In this document: positions 1-8,835 of the stretch, in pieces | Position numbering within the stretch: the first letter of the stretch is position 1 | How the letters are laid out: each line of letters opens with the position of its first letter | Source: Mesorhizobium australicum | GTDB taxonomy: Bacteria > Pseudomonadota > Alphaproteobacteria > Rhizobiales > Rhizobiaceae | Length of the DNA stretch: 64,000 bases | Reading direction: 5' to 3' | Assembly: GCF_900177325.1 (NCBI RefSeq) | Contig: NZ_FXBL01000004.1 | Span: 1,984,001 to 2,048,000 of the forward strand | Translations under genes and position numbers: made by a program | The notes under the pieces: model-generated | Seen by the model: the letters and a program-made list of their open reading frames with translations, nothing else | Told to the model about the DNA's origin: nothing | Databases searched by the model: none

Positions 1-1025
1 TTGTAGAACAGGAGCCCGCTTTTCGAGATCGGCGAGGAGTGCGGTACCAGCGCCACTTCGCCGAGCCGCGACGCGCCTTCGTCCGTCTCCAGCACTTTCC
101 TGAGCACGTCCTCGCCGCGCGAGGCCTTGGCCTCGACGATGCGCCCATCTTCGAAGCGCACCTCGATGTTCTCGATCAGCGTGCCCTGGTGCGACAGGGG
201 CTTGGTCGAGCGCGCGGTGCCCGACACGCGACGCGCATGCGGGGTGGTGAACACCTCCTCGGTCGGGATGTTCGGGTTGCAGGTGATGCCGTTCTTCGCC
301 GTCGAGGCGCCGCCCTGCCATTCGTGCCCGTCAGCCAGCCCGACGACGAGATCCGTTCCCGGTCCCTTGAAATGCAGCGCGGAGAAGTTCCGGCCGTTAA
401 GCCAGGCCGTGCGTTCGGCGAGCTGGGCGTTGTGCGCCTTCCATTCGGCCACCGGATCGTCGCGGTCGACCCGGCTCGCCGCGAAGATCGCATGGGCGAG
501 CTTGGCCACCGCCATTTCCTCGTTGTCCTGCGGGAAGACGAGCTTGGCCCAGCTCGGACCCGGATAGGCGACGATGTTCCAGTTGATGTCGAAGCCGGCG
601 ATCTTCTCCAAAGCCGGCTGGTAGGCGATCGAGTTCGCCTTGTTGGCGCGGGCGACCCTGGCCGGGTCCTCGCCCGACAGCAGCATAGGGTTGTCGCCGA
701 CGATGGCGAGCCGCGCCGCATTGCCGGCAAAAGCCTTCGCCATGCCCTCGTAGAGCCAGCTCGACGCCCGGTCGAAGCTTTCGTCCGGGCCATTGCGGTA
801 GCGCGACAGCGTGATCTCCTCGTCGGAGAGGAACGGCGTCACCAGTCCTGCGCCCGCCTTGTAGGCGTGGTCGACGATGCGCCGCACCAGCGGCAGCGCG
901 GACACCGGCGCGGTCATCACCAGATCCTGGCCCGGCTCCAGCCTCAGGCCCACCTTCACGGCGACTTCGGCGAGGCGGTCGAGGTGGGCGGGATCGATGA
1001 TGGCGTGATTGTAGGGATAGTCCAT
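1..1025 (-). CDS. M29-family aminopeptidase (3' end outside window)
   Basis: Zinc/cobalt-type cytosolic aminopeptidase of peptidase family M29 (AmpS/PepS/aminopeptidase T type), which removes N-terminal residues from peptides. About 341 residues are visible and the C-terminal part lies beyond position 1. Family motifs are present: PTEEVFTTP near residue 255 and GEVALVP near residue 322 each carry a metal-ligand glutamate, followed by SPISKSGLLFYN. The metal-binding His/Asp residues further on are cut off. I chose the ATG at 1025 because AGGA lies 8 nt upstream; an in-frame ATG at 1034 is possible. The family call is firm, the natural substrate is unknown. Confidence 0.9.
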   Translation of the reverse strand, partial: MDYPYNHAIIDPAHLDRLAEVAVKVGLRLEPGQDLVMTAPVSALPLVRRIVDHAYKAGAGLVTPFLSDEEITLSRYRNGPDESFDRASSWLYEGMAKAFAGNAARLAIVGDNPMLLSGEDPARVARANKANSIAYQPALEKIAGFDINWNIVAYPGPSWAKLVFPQDNEEMAVAKLAHAIFAASRVDRDDPVAEWKAHNAQLAERTAWLNGRNFSALHFKGPGTDLVVGLADGHEWQGGASTAKNGITCNPNIPTEEVFTTPHARRVSGTARSTKPLSHQGTLIENIEVRFEDGRIVEAKASRGEDVLRKVLETDEGASRLGEVALVPHSSPISKSGLLFY

Positions 1026-1107
1026 GTCGCACATCCTGGCTGGGGATCGGTCACCCGGATGTGCGACGTCTCGGTCCCGTTCGCAAGGGTGAAATGTGCC
1101 TCGTCGG

Positions 1108-1182
1108 TCAGCCCAGTCCGAAGAAGGACAGCACCGCGAGCACGACCACGACCAGGCCGATAAGGTAGATGATGCCGTTCAT
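1108..1182 (-). CDS. 24-residue single-pass membrane peptide
   Basis: A very short frame of 24 codons plus TGA. The product starts MNGIIYLIGL and ends AVLSFFGLG, and is almost wholly hydrophobic, so it should sit in the inner membrane as a single helix. A strong Shine-Dalgarno sequence (GGAGAGA, 5 nt before ATG) supports translation. I recall similar tiny hydrophobic peptides in related rhizobia, but the function is unknown. It lies upstream of and in the same direction as the aminopeptidase gene, 80 bp away, and divergent from the MFS gene. Confidence 0.6.
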   Translation of the reverse strand: MNGIIYLIGLVVVVLAVLSFFGLG

Positions 1183-1320
1183 GTAAGTCTCTCCATGTGG
1201 TGGTATTCCGGTTTTCCAACTGCCTTCGCCTGAAATCGTTCCCCACCGCACGGCCGCCATGCGCTCTGGACCAGCGCTTTTGCGTTGCAACACGCGCGTC
1301 TCCAGCTAGGTTGCGCGTCG

Positions 1321-2487
1321 ATGCCGACCTCCTCCGTCTCGCCCTATCGCTACGCCCTCGGCGGCATGATCGGCATGGCCGCCGGCATGGGCATCGGCCG
1401 TTTCATCTACACGCCGCTACTCCCCGGCATGATGGAGGAGCTCGGCCAGTCGGCGTCGGATGCGGGCCTGATCGCGTCGGCCAACTTCCTCGGCTATCTC
1501 GTCGCCGCAGTGCTCGCCGCCGGCGGCTGGGCACAGGGTCGCGAACGCCCGCTGATGCTGGTCGGCGTCGGCGGCACCGCCGTGCTCGCAGCGCTGATGG
1601 CGCTCACCGACAATCTCTTCGCCTTCATGGCGATCCGCTTCCTGGCCGGCATGGCGAGTGCGTTCATGCTCGTCTTCCTCGCGACGATCGTCTTCGGCCA
1701 TCTCGCCCGGGCCGGTCGGACCGAGCTTCAGGCGCTGCATTTCGGCGGCGTCGGGGTCGGCATTGCCGTTTCCGCGATCGTCAGCGGCGCGATGGTGCTG
1801 TGGCATGCGCCCTGGCAGGCGGGCTGGATCTCCGCCGCGGTCCTGTCTGCGCTCAGCTTCGTGGCTGTCCTCCTTCTCGTGCCAGACGGCCCCGTCGCCG
1901 CGGCCGAGGCGGGGCGGGAGCCGCCGCTGCCGAAAAGCCCGGCGCTGCGGCGGATGATCCTGTCCTACGGCCTGTTCGGTTTCGGCTATGTCGTCACCGC
2001 CACCTTCCTCGTCGCCATCGTGCGGGCGGGCGAGGGCGGGCGCCTGTTCGAATCCGTGGTCTGGCTGGTCACCGGCCTGTCGATCATCGCCTCAACCTGG
2101 ATATGGAACGCTGCGGCCGCCCGCTTTGGCGCGACCACCGCCTATGCCGTCGGCATGCTCGTCGAGGCGATAGGCGTGATCGCCAGCGTGGCGATCGGCG
2201 GCTATGCCGGGCCACTGATTGCAGCGGTGCTGCTCGGTGGCACTTTCGTCGCTGTGACGGCCATCGGCCTGCAGATCGCCCGCCGGCTCGCAGACGCCTC
2301 GCCGCGCAAGGCGCTGGCGATGATGACGGCGGCCTTCGGCGTCGGCCAGATCCTCGGCCCCATCGTCGCCGGCTACCTTGCGGACATGACCGGCTCCTAT
2401 GCCTGGCCGTCGGCCGTGGCGGCACTGGTGCTCGTCGCCTGCGCCTTCCTCGCCTGGGATGCCGGGCGCCGCACCGGCGTCAGGTGA
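1321..2487 (+). CDS. YbfB/YjiJ-family MFS transporter
   Basis: A 388-residue integral membrane protein with about twelve hydrophobic segments. The N-terminal stretch GMAAGMGIGRFIYTPLLPGM and the later GVGQILGPIVAGYLAD match the YbfB/YjiJ group of the major facilitator superfamily (MFS_4). These are presumed secondary transporters or exporters and no substrate can be read from the sequence. The ATG at 1321 starts just before the first helix; an upstream alternative at 1285 adds 12 residues with no membrane logic. It stands alone, followed by a gap of about 110 bp before bacA. Confidence 0.88.
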   Translation: MPTSSVSPYRYALGGMIGMAAGMGIGRFIYTPLLPGMMEELGQSASDAGLIASANFLGYLVAAVLAAGGWAQGRERPLMLVGVGGTAVLAALMALTDNLFAFMAIRFLAGMASAFMLVFLATIVFGHLARAGRTELQALHFGGVGVGIAVSAIVSGAMVLWHAPWQAGWISAAVLSALSFVAVLLLVPDGPVAAAEAGREPPLPKSPALRRMILSYGLFGFGYVVTATFLVAIVRAGEGGRLFESVVWLVTGLSIIASTWIWNAAAARFGATTAYAVGMLVEAIGVIASVAIGGYAGPLIAAVLLGGTFVAVTAIGLQIARRLADASPRKALAMMTAAFGVGQILGPIVAGYLADMTGSYAWPSAVAALVLVACAFLAWDAGRRTGVR

Positions 2488-2600
2488 CGGGGAGAACGCT
2501 TCACGCGTGACCAAAACGTAATGATTGCGGCCATTCCAATCGCCGCATTCTTGTGACTTGATGCGGCCACCGAATCCGCAGTCACAAGGATTTCCCGCCC

Positions 2601-3878
2601 GTGTTCGTCTCATTCTTTCCCAAGCCGAAGCTGTTTTTCATTTCGGCGGCGGTGTGGAGTCTCCTGCTCGTACTGTTCTGGTTCAACGGCGGCGCGGATC
2701 TCGGATCCTATGTAGGCCTGCCGCCGGCCGCTCCCGACGCGGCGCCGATCATCGGCATCAGCGTGTTCTGGTCGAAGCCTTTTCTCTGGTTCTACGTTTA
2801 CTACGCAGCCGGGGTGATGCTCTTCTATGCCTTCTGGCGCATCTTTTCGCCTCATCCCTGGCAGAACTGGTCGATCCTCGTCTCCGGGCTCATCCTGTTC
2901 CTGATCTATTTCTCGGTGCAGGTCTCGGTCGCGGTCAACAACTGGTATGGGCCGTTCTTCGACTACGTCCAGGGCCTGATGTCCAAGTCGGTCCAGTCGA
3001 CCAATCAGGAATTCTACGCCGGCACGGCGACCTTCGCGTGGCTCGCCCTCATCGGCATGAACGTCAGCGTGGTCAACGCCTTCATCGTCAGCCATTGGGT
3101 GTTTCGCTGGCGCACGGCGATGAACGACTACTTCATGGACTATTGGCCTCGGCTGCGCCACATCGAGGGCGCGTCGCAGCGTGTCCAGGAGGATACCATG
3201 CGGTTTGCCCAGATCATGGAGGATCTGGGCACCAGCATGGTGCAGTCGATCATGACCCTGATCGCCTTTCTCCCCGTGCTGATCGCGCTCCAGCAGCATG
3301 TGAAGGCAGTGCCCGTTTTCGGCGAGATCTCGAATCCGCTCGTGGTCGCCGCAATCGCGTGGTGCCTTTTCGGCACGGTCGCGGTGATGTTGGCCGGTAT
3401 CAAGCTGCCGGGCCTGCAGTTCCGCAATCAGCGGGTGGAGGCCGCCTACCGGAAGGAACTCGTCTACGGCGAAGACCACGCCGACCGCGCCCAGCCGCCC
3501 GTGGCGAAAGAGCTGTTCGACAATGTCAGGCGCAACTACTTCCGCCTTTATGCCCACTACGTCTATTTCAACGTGGTCCGCTACACTTATCTCCAGGCCG
3601 ACAACATCGTCTCGTTCCTGATCATGGGGCCGGCTCTCGTGGCGGGGACGATCACGCTCGGCCTGATGAACCAGGTGAACAACGCATTCGGCCGGGTGAC
3701 GAACTCGATCCAGTTCCTGGTCAGCTCGTGGTCGACGATCGTCGAGCTCCTCTCGGTCCACAAGCGCCTGCGCGCCTTCGAGGCCACCTTGTCCGGCGAG
3801 GAACTTCCGGAGATCGACCGCCGCTATCTTGAACGCCAGGCGGCAGGCGTGAAGCCCGAGGACCAGCCCGCCTCCTGA
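2601..3878 (+). CDS. bacA: SbmA/BacA-family peptide antibiotic transporter
   Basis: Inner-membrane protein of 425 residues in the SbmA/BacA family. These proteins have an ABC-type transmembrane fold without an ATPase domain and import peptides using the proton gradient. In rhizobia and Brucella BacA protects against host antimicrobial peptides and affects very-long-chain lipid modification. Family landmarks are [13 protein letters not shown] in the first third, [31 protein letters not shown] in the middle (positions about 168-198) and [17 protein letters not shown] near the end. The start is GTG at 2601 with AAGGA 11 nt upstream. Its stop abuts the stop of the convergent deacetylase gene without any spacer. 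Confidence 0.92.
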   Translation: MFVSFFPKPKLFFISAAVWSLLLVLFWFNGGADLGSYVGLPPAAPDAAPIIGISVFWSKPFLWFYVYYAAGVMLFYAFWRIFSPHPWQNWSILVSGLILFLIYFSVQVSVAVNNWYGPFFDYVQGLMSKSVQSTNQEFYAGTATFAWLALIGMNVSVVNAFIVSHWVFRWRTAMNDYFMDYWPRLRHIEGASQRVQEDTMRFAQIMEDLGTSMVQSIMTLIAFLPVLIALQQHVKAVPVFGEISNPLVVAAIAWCLFGTVAVMLAGIKLPGLQFRNQRVEAAYRKELVYGEDHADRAQPPVAKELFDNVRRNYFRLYAHYVYFNVVRYTYLQADNIVSFLIMGPALVAGTITLGLMNQVNNAFGRVTNSIQFLVSSWSTIVELLSVHKRLRAFEATLSGEELPEIDRRYLERQAAGVKPEDQPAS

Positions 3879-4859
3879 TCAGCCGCCGGCCGTGGCCGTG
3901 TCGGCCGGGCGTTGCGGATTGGCGCGCAGCCAGTCCGCGTAGGACGCGCAGGCCACGTCCGGCCTGACGCAGACCTCGCGTGCGAAGCGTTCCAGCGCGG
4001 TCCAGTAGGCGCCGCCGTTCATAGGCTGGAAGTGGAAGCCGATCTGCAGCGGCGTGCGCGCACCGGCAAGCTCCGCCTCGAAGGCGCCCTTGAAGGCCTG
4101 GTAGGTGCGCTCGGCGAACTCCTCGGCCTGACCAGCGCGTTCGAAACCGCCGGAATGGCGCACGAAGAGATTGTAGTCCATCGCGATGATGCGCCGGGCC
4201 TTCGGCCCCTCGGGGATCATCGGCAAGGAGAACTCGGCGAGTGGGCCGCGCCGCAGCGGCGCCTGCGGCCCGCGCGACACGCCGCTCGCATCGTAGGCGA
4301 AACCGGCCTCGGCGAGAGCGGTCGCGAGGCCGGGCGAGGTCGAGAGATAGGGCACGCGGAAACCCTTGAAGCCATGCCGGACGAAGTCGTCCCAGCCGGC
4401 CGGGGCGACCGCGCCGCTCGCGGTCCAGGCCTTTTCCATCACCGTCCGGAACGTCCTGAACTCCGCCGCCCAGTCGGCCTGCGACCAGTCCTTGCCGTCG
4501 AAATGGCCGCAGGCATGGCTGGCGATGTCGTGGCCCGACTGGTAGGCCGCCCACACATGGCCGAGCCGCGCCTGGACGTCGGCGGCCGTGTCGCCGAAGC
4601 CGACATTGGAGCGGCCGGCGCGCTTGCCGGGCGCTTGGTAGCCCGCCTTCGCCTCGGTCGGGATGAAGTAGACGCAGGACAGGAAGTAGGTGAAGCGCGC
4701 GCCCGTCTCGTCCGCGAGCTTCAGGCTGCGCTCCCATAGCGCGTTGTCCTTCGCGCCGTCGAAAGAGATGATGACATATTGCGGGGAGGGGCCTGCCGCG
4801 GCCGCGGTCGCGAGGGAGAGCGCGAAGGCCGAGACACAGGAACGCACTGCTGATTTCAT
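3879..4859 (-). CDS. secreted polysaccharide deacetylase family protein
   Basis: A 326-residue protein with an N-terminal signal peptide (cleavage probably after ATAAAAG, about residue 23). It has a NodB-like fold: SFDGAKD at residues 32-38 matches the first catalytic aspartate motif and SHACGH at 114-119 matches the metal-binding S-H-x3-H motif. FRVPY near residue 170 corresponds to the third NodB motif. It is expected to remove acetyl groups from a periplasmic or cell-envelope glycan, substrate unknown. It is convergent with bacA; stop codons are adjacent. Confidence 0.85.
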   Translation of the reverse strand: MKSAVRSCVSAFALSLATAAAAGPSPQYVIISFDGAKDNALWERSLKLADETGARFTYFLSCVYFIPTEAKAGYQAPGKRAGRSNVGFGDTAADVQARLGHVWAAYQSGHDIASHACGHFDGKDWSQADWAAEFRTFRTVMEKAWTASGAVAPAGWDDFVRHGFKGFRVPYLSTSPGLATALAEAGFAYDASGVSRGPQAPLRRGPLAEFSLPMIPEGPKARRIIAMDYNLFVRHSGGFERAGQAEEFAERTYQAFKGAFEAELAGARTPLQIGFHFQPMNGGAYWTALERFAREVCVRPDVACASYADWLRANPQRPADTATAGG

Positions 4860-5341
4860 ACCCGACCCGCACTTTTCGTCGTGCGGTCGGTAGCCGCAGA
4901 ATGTGGCGGCGGCGCGGAAGGCGCATGGCGATCCGCCGGCATGGTTAATGGCGGAGAGCGGGAGGAGACCCTGTTCAGACTCGCGTCAGTCCTCTTCATC
5001 GTGCTTCGCCCGGCTTCTCTCTCCGTATAGGGAACTAAGGGTGCCCGAAGGGCGGATGAGGGGCGGCGCGAGCTTTCGAAGGCTGGGCACTGCCCCTCAC
5101 CGCCGTCATTCCGGGTCCGCGTAGCGGAGCCCGGAATCCAGCGCGCCAACGCTGGTGCATTATCCCGATCTGCGCTCCGACGTGGTCGCGACGGTCGATG
5201 AACTGCCTGCTAGCCCGGCGCTCTGGGTTCCGGGTTCCGCTGCGCGGCCCCGGAATGACGGCGCGCGCGATTGTCCTCCCCGTACACGGGAAGGCCGATC
5301 TCATCTGCGATGACACTGCGAGAAGGGGAGAAGGACGCGTC
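4860..5341. other. gene-free spacer with an inverted repeat pair
   Basis: About 480 bp with no coding frame I can support. It contains the promoter side of the deacetylase gene (left) and the repeat pair described at 5105-5259. I see no clear promoter hexamers or terminator. Confidence 0.5.
5105..5259. repeat. inverted pair of palindromic intergenic repeats (family 1)
   Basis: Two roughly 40-bp copies, 5105-5143 and 5219-5259, in opposite orientation with a 75-bp spacer. Each begins GTCATTCCGGG (reading inward from either end) and each is itself an imperfect hairpin around a CCGCG-x-AGCGG centre. Short palindromes of this kind are common between rhizobial genes. The two copies differ at several positions but keep their pairing. 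Confidence 0.8.
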
Positions 5342-5761
5342 TCAGGACGTGTCGAACAGCTCGACCGGGACCGAGGCAGCTGTTGCAAGTCTTTCGATGA
5401 ACGCGCCGAGCCTATCGATCGCGCCGCCCTCATTCCCCGCCTCGTCGGAGGCTTGCCCCCGATGCAGGAACGACAGACGGCACAGATGCGCCGCTATGGC
5501 CCGCATGTAGAGCCCGAATGCCCTGAGCGAATCGGCAAGGTCCTCCGCATCGAAGGGAGTGCTGCCGAAGCCGGCCGGCATCGGGACGGGCGTCCAGGGT
5601 CTGCGGGCGAAGCTCCGGAGCGTGCCTTCGACATAGGCGCTCAGCAGCGCATTCGCCTGCCAGGCGGCCCAGAGCACACACCAGCGGACCCAGAACGAGC
5701 GGCCAGCAGCCTGTTCGGCCATGTCGGCGATCGAGAACAGGCGCATGACGATCCTCGTCAT
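5342..5761 (-). CDS. hypothetical protein, tryptophan-rich N-terminal half
   Basis: A 139-residue frame. The ATG at 5761 follows a purine-rich stretch (GGGAGGGAAC) about 12 nt upstream. The N-terminal half is rich in Trp and Arg (AGRSFWVRWCVLWAAWQANALL...), the C-terminal half is helical and acidic. I do not recognise the family. It lies alone between two repeat pairs. It could be a real lineage-restricted gene; coding composition looks plausible but the opposite strand is also open in places, so confidence is moderate. Confidence 0.5.
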   Translation of the reverse strand: MTRIVMRLFSIADMAEQAAGRSFWVRWCVLWAAWQANALLSAYVEGTLRSFARRPWTPVPMPAGFGSTPFDAEDLADSLRAFGLYMRAIAAHLCRLSFLHRGQASDEAGNEGGAIDRLGAFIERLATAASVPVELFDTS

Positions 5762-5967
5762 CTCAGCCTGTTCCCTCCCTGCCTTCGCCCTCCAGCCCAT
5801 CACCGGCTCCCGTTTGACCGGACATAGTGTCGGGCATGTCGGCAGGGGTGGGGATGAAAAAAGTTTCGGCTGTGAGAATCTCCAAGCGGGACAAGGGGTT
5901 AGCGGAGAGGGAGCGAAAATCGATCCACCGGAAGGCTGATCCGTGCTTCGTCAGACGTAGGCTCGCC

Positions 5968-6161
5968 GCGCCCCCTCCACCACGCTTCGCGTGGTCCCCC
6001 TCCCCCGTAAACGGGGGAGGATCCGCGCGCTCGACCGTCGCTTCTTGTTCCTTTGATGACGGATGCGTGTGATGACGGATGCGTGCGCAAGGCGCCGAGG
6101 CACCTGATCCTCCCCCGTTCACGGGGGAGGGGGACCACACGCAGTGTGGTGGAGGGGGCGC
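5968..6161. repeat. inverted pair of C-rich palindromic repeats (family 2)
   Basis: Two 56-bp copies, 5968-6023 and 6106-6161, inverted and separated by 82 bp. Each reads GCGCCCCCTCCACCAC from its outer end and contains two hairpins, one around CCACGC-TTC-GCGTGG (or CCACAC-TGC-GTGTGG) and one around CCCCCGT-ACGGGGG. The copies differ at only 4 positions; two of the changes are compensatory within one stem (G:C to A:T), which argues that the stem is maintained. Confidence 0.85.
6055..6086. repeat. two tandem 16-bp units
   Basis: GATGACGGATGCGTGT at 6055-6070 is followed directly by GATGACGGATGCGTGC at 6071-6086 (15 of 16 identical). It lies in the spacer between the two inverted family-2 repeats. 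Confidence 0.8.
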
Positions 6162-6387
6162 TGGTGTGACACGGGACCGCCGAAGGTGGTGGATGGGACG
6201 TCGGCGCTGGGCAGAGGCTTGTCCGCGGCGGGCATCGCCTTCCCGCGGTCTTGCCGGCCGGCGGGTTTGCCGCGCGAGGCGGTGTGTCGGCGCCATAATT
6301 TCCCCGTTGCCCTTCCATAGCAGCGATTTTCGGCTAATAAGGCCGCTCTGAACGCGCGGCAGCGCGCCTTGAAGCCACGGTAGGCAG

Positions 6388-7053
6388 ATGTCCGACGACA
6401 GTTTCATCCGCGAAGTCAACGAAGAGATCCGCCAGGAACAGGCGAAGGCGATCTGGGACCGTTTCGGACCGATGCTGATCGGCGCCGCCGTCCTCGTGGT
6501 CCTCGGCACGGCGGCCTGGGTCGGCTACGACTACTGGCGCACGCAGACGGCCAATGCGTCGGGAGACCGGTTCTCGCAGGCGCTGTCGCTCGCCAACGCA
6601 GGCAAGAACGACGAAGCGATCGCAGCGCTCGAGGCGCTGGAGGCCGATGGCTACGGCGCCTATCCGCTGCTTGCGCGCATGCGCGCCGCCACGGTGCTCG
6701 CCGACAAGGGCGATTTCGACGGCGCGGTGAAGCAGTTCGACGAGGTGGCCGCCGACGGCTCGATCCCCGGCTCGATCCGCGACATGGCGCGGCTGCGCGC
6801 GGCGCTGATCCTGGTCGACCACGGCACGCAGGCGGACGTCGCCTCGCGCGTCGAGGCGCTGACCGCCGAGACCAATCCGCTGCGCCACTCGGCCCGCGAG
6901 GCGCTGGCGCTCGTCGCCTGGAAGGACGGCAAGTTCGCCGACGCGCTGACCCTGTTCGACCAGATCGCCGCCGATTCCGCCGCCCCGCGCAACAACCGCG
7001 AGCGCGCCACACTGATGTCCGAGCTGATCCGCAGTTCGGGTTCCGCGTCCTGA
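6388..7053 (+). CDS. YfgM-like tetratricopeptide membrane protein
   Basis: A 221-residue protein with a short cytoplasmic N-terminus ([18 protein letters not shown]), one transmembrane helix at about residues 29-47 ([19 protein letters not shown]) and a helical-repeat domain after it. This is the architecture of E. coli YfgM, a periplasmic chaperone-like partner of the Sec translocon. It sits 7 bp upstream of der, as yfgM-bamB-der genes cluster in other proteobacteria, so the two are probably co-transcribed. Confidence 0.82.
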   Translation: MSDDSFIREVNEEIRQEQAKAIWDRFGPMLIGAAVLVVLGTAAWVGYDYWRTQTANASGDRFSQALSLANAGKNDEAIAALEALEADGYGAYPLLARMRAATVLADKGDFDGAVKQFDEVAADGSIPGSIRDMARLRAALILVDHGTQADVASRVEALTAETNPLRHSAREALALVAWKDGKFADALTLFDQIAADSAAPRNNRERATLMSELIRSSGSAS

Positions 7054-7060
7054 CGCGCCC

Positions 7061-8494
7061 ATGAGCTACACCGTCGCCATTGTCGGCCGTCCCAATGTCG
7101 GCAAGTCGACGCTGTTCAACCGCCTCGTCGGCAAGCGGCTGGCACTGGTCGACGACACGCCGGGCGTGACGCGCGACCGCCGCCGCCACGAAGCCAAGCT
7201 CTACGACCTCTATTTCGACGTGATCGACACGGCCGGCCTGGAGGTCGCCGACCGGTCCTCGCTCGCGGGGCGGATGACGGCCGGCACCGAGAAGGCGCTC
7301 GAAGAGGCCGACCTGATCTTCTTCGTCATCGATTCGAAGGCGGGCGTGACGCCCGACGACCGCACCTTCGCCGACGTCGCCCGCCGCTCGGGCAAGCCGG
7401 TGATCCTCGTCGCCAACAAGGCCGAGGCGCGCGGCGCCGAAGGGGGCATGCTGGAAGGCTGGGAACTCGGCCTCGGCGAGCCGGTGCCGATCTCGGCCGA
7501 GCATGGGCTGGGCCTGCCCGACCTGCGCGACGCGGTGATCGCGGCGCTCGGCGAGGAGCGCGCGCTGGGCGAGGACGAGGAGGAACTCGATCCGCTCGAC
7601 GATGCGCCGCTGATCGGCGAGGACATCGCCGACCCGGACGCGGAGGAAATCCCTGCCTACGACCCGACCAAGCCGATGCGCATCGCCGTCATCGGCCGCC
7701 CGAACGCCGGCAAGTCGACGCTGATCAACGCGCTGATCGGCGAGGAGCGGCTGTTGACCGGCCCGGAAGCCGGCATCACCCGCGATTCGATCTCGGTCGA
7801 ATGGGAATATGCCGGGCGCAAGCTCAAGATGTTCGACACGGCCGGCATGCGCCGCAAGGCGAAGGTGCAGGAGAAGCTCGAAGTGCTGTCGGTGCAGGAC
7901 GGCCTGCGCGCCATCCGCTTCGCCGAGGTCGTGATCATCGTGCTCGACGCGACGATCCCGTTCGAGAAGCAGGACCTGCAACTGGCCGACCTGATCGTGC
8001 GCGAGGGCAGGGCGCCCGTGATCGCCTTCAACAAGTGGGACCTGATCGAAACCCCGCAGCAGACGCTGGCCGAACTGCGCGAGAAGACCGAGCGGCTTTT
8101 GCCGCAGGTGCGCGGCATCCAGGCGGTGCCGGTGTCGGCCGAGACCGGCCGCGGGCTCGACAAGCTGATGCAGGCCGTGATGGCCACGCACGAGACCTGG
8201 AACATCCGCATCTCGACCGGCCGTCTTAACCGTTGGCTGGAGGGCGTTCTGGCGCACCACCCGCCGCCGGCCATCGCCGGACGGCGGCTGAAGATAAAAT
8301 ACATCACCCAGGCGAAGACGCGCCCGCCGGGCTTCGTGTTGTCCGTCACCCGGTCGGATGCCTTCCCGCAATCCTATTTGCGCTATCTGATCAATGGTTT
8401 GCGCGAGACGTTCAGCATTCGCGGCGTGCCGGTGCGCATGGTGCTGCGCGAGACGGACAACCCGTTTGCGGGCCGGGCGAAGAAGAAGAACTGA
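7061..8494 (+). CDS. der: ribosome biogenesis GTPase Der (EngA)
   Basis: A 477-residue GTPase with two tandem G domains and a C-terminal KH-like domain, needed for 50S subunit assembly. Domain 1 shows GRPNVGKST (residues 8-16), DTPGVTRD and NKAE; domain 2 shows GRPNAGKST (about 211-219), DTAGMRRK and NKWD. The acidic linker between them ([11 protein letters not shown]) is typical. It directly follows the YfgM-like gene, so it probably shares that promoter. Confidence 0.97.
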   Translation: MSYTVAIVGRPNVGKSTLFNRLVGKRLALVDDTPGVTRDRRRHEAKLYDLYFDVIDTAGLEVADRSSLAGRMTAGTEKALEEADLIFFVIDSKAGVTPDDRTFADVARRSGKPVILVANKAEARGAEGGMLEGWELGLGEPVPISAEHGLGLPDLRDAVIAALGEERALGEDEEELDPLDDAPLIGEDIADPDAEEIPAYDPTKPMRIAVIGRPNAGKSTLINALIGEERLLTGPEAGITRDSISVEWEYAGRKLKMFDTAGMRRKAKVQEKLEVLSVQDGLRAIRFAEVVIIVLDATIPFEKQDLQLADLIVREGRAPVIAFNKWDLIETPQQTLAELREKTERLLPQVRGIQAVPVSAETGRGLDKLMQAVMATHETWNIRISTGRLNRWLEGVLAHHPPPAIAGRRLKIKYITQAKTRPPGFVLSVTRSDAFPQSYLRYLINGLRETFSIRGVPVRMVLRETDNPFAGRAKKKN

Positions 8495-8835
8495 GTCGAA
8501 AAGGCTGGCGGCTGCATTACTCGGTCGTCATCCTCGGGCTTGCCCCGAGGATCTGCCGAGGTCGGCGAGTGGATGTTGCCGTGCAAGTTCTCGCATGCAG
8601 GTAGATCCTTGGGACAAGCCCAAGGATGACGCGGCGTAGAGCGAAGCGCCAACTGCATCCCATCCTCGTCGATACGGCACGGCCGCGACGCTCAAACCAA
8701 AACGTCGCAGAGCCAGCCACATTTGCGCTTGCCGCCCGCCACATTGCCGTCCCGACGCGGCTGTTAACCGCCCATCAAGGTTAATGCATCACCTTGGCCC
8801 TCAAGTTGTGTGATGTCGCGTCCTGGAGAGTGCTT
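8495..8835. other. gene-free spacer with an inverted repeat pair
   Basis: About 340 bp after der. It carries the repeat pair at 8526-8630. The remaining 200 bp, including the leader of the wall hydrolase gene, show nothing else I can support. Confidence 0.5.
8526..8630. repeat. inverted pair of palindromic repeats (family 3)
   Basis: Two 30-bp copies, 8526-8555 and 8601-8630, inverted with a 45-bp spacer. Each starts GTCATCC from its outer end and forms a hairpin, CCTCGGG/CCCGAGG in one copy and CCTTGGG/CCCAAGG in the other. The C:G to T:A change is compensatory. It lies just downstream of der and could act as a processing or termination site. Confidence 0.85.

Larger units (their letters stand above)
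5762..6387. other. gene-free spacer with palindromic and tandem repeats
   Basis: About 625 bp without a credible gene. It holds the repeat pair at 5968-6161 and the short tandem repeat at 6055-6086. The last 100 bp must carry the promoter of the YfgM-like/der unit, but I see no convincing hexamers. Confidence 0.5.

Noticed and set aside
6416..8371. 651-codon minus-strand frame opposite the YfgM-like gene and der
   Set aside because: Shadow of der; repetitive His/Arg/Gly composition with no recognisable domain.
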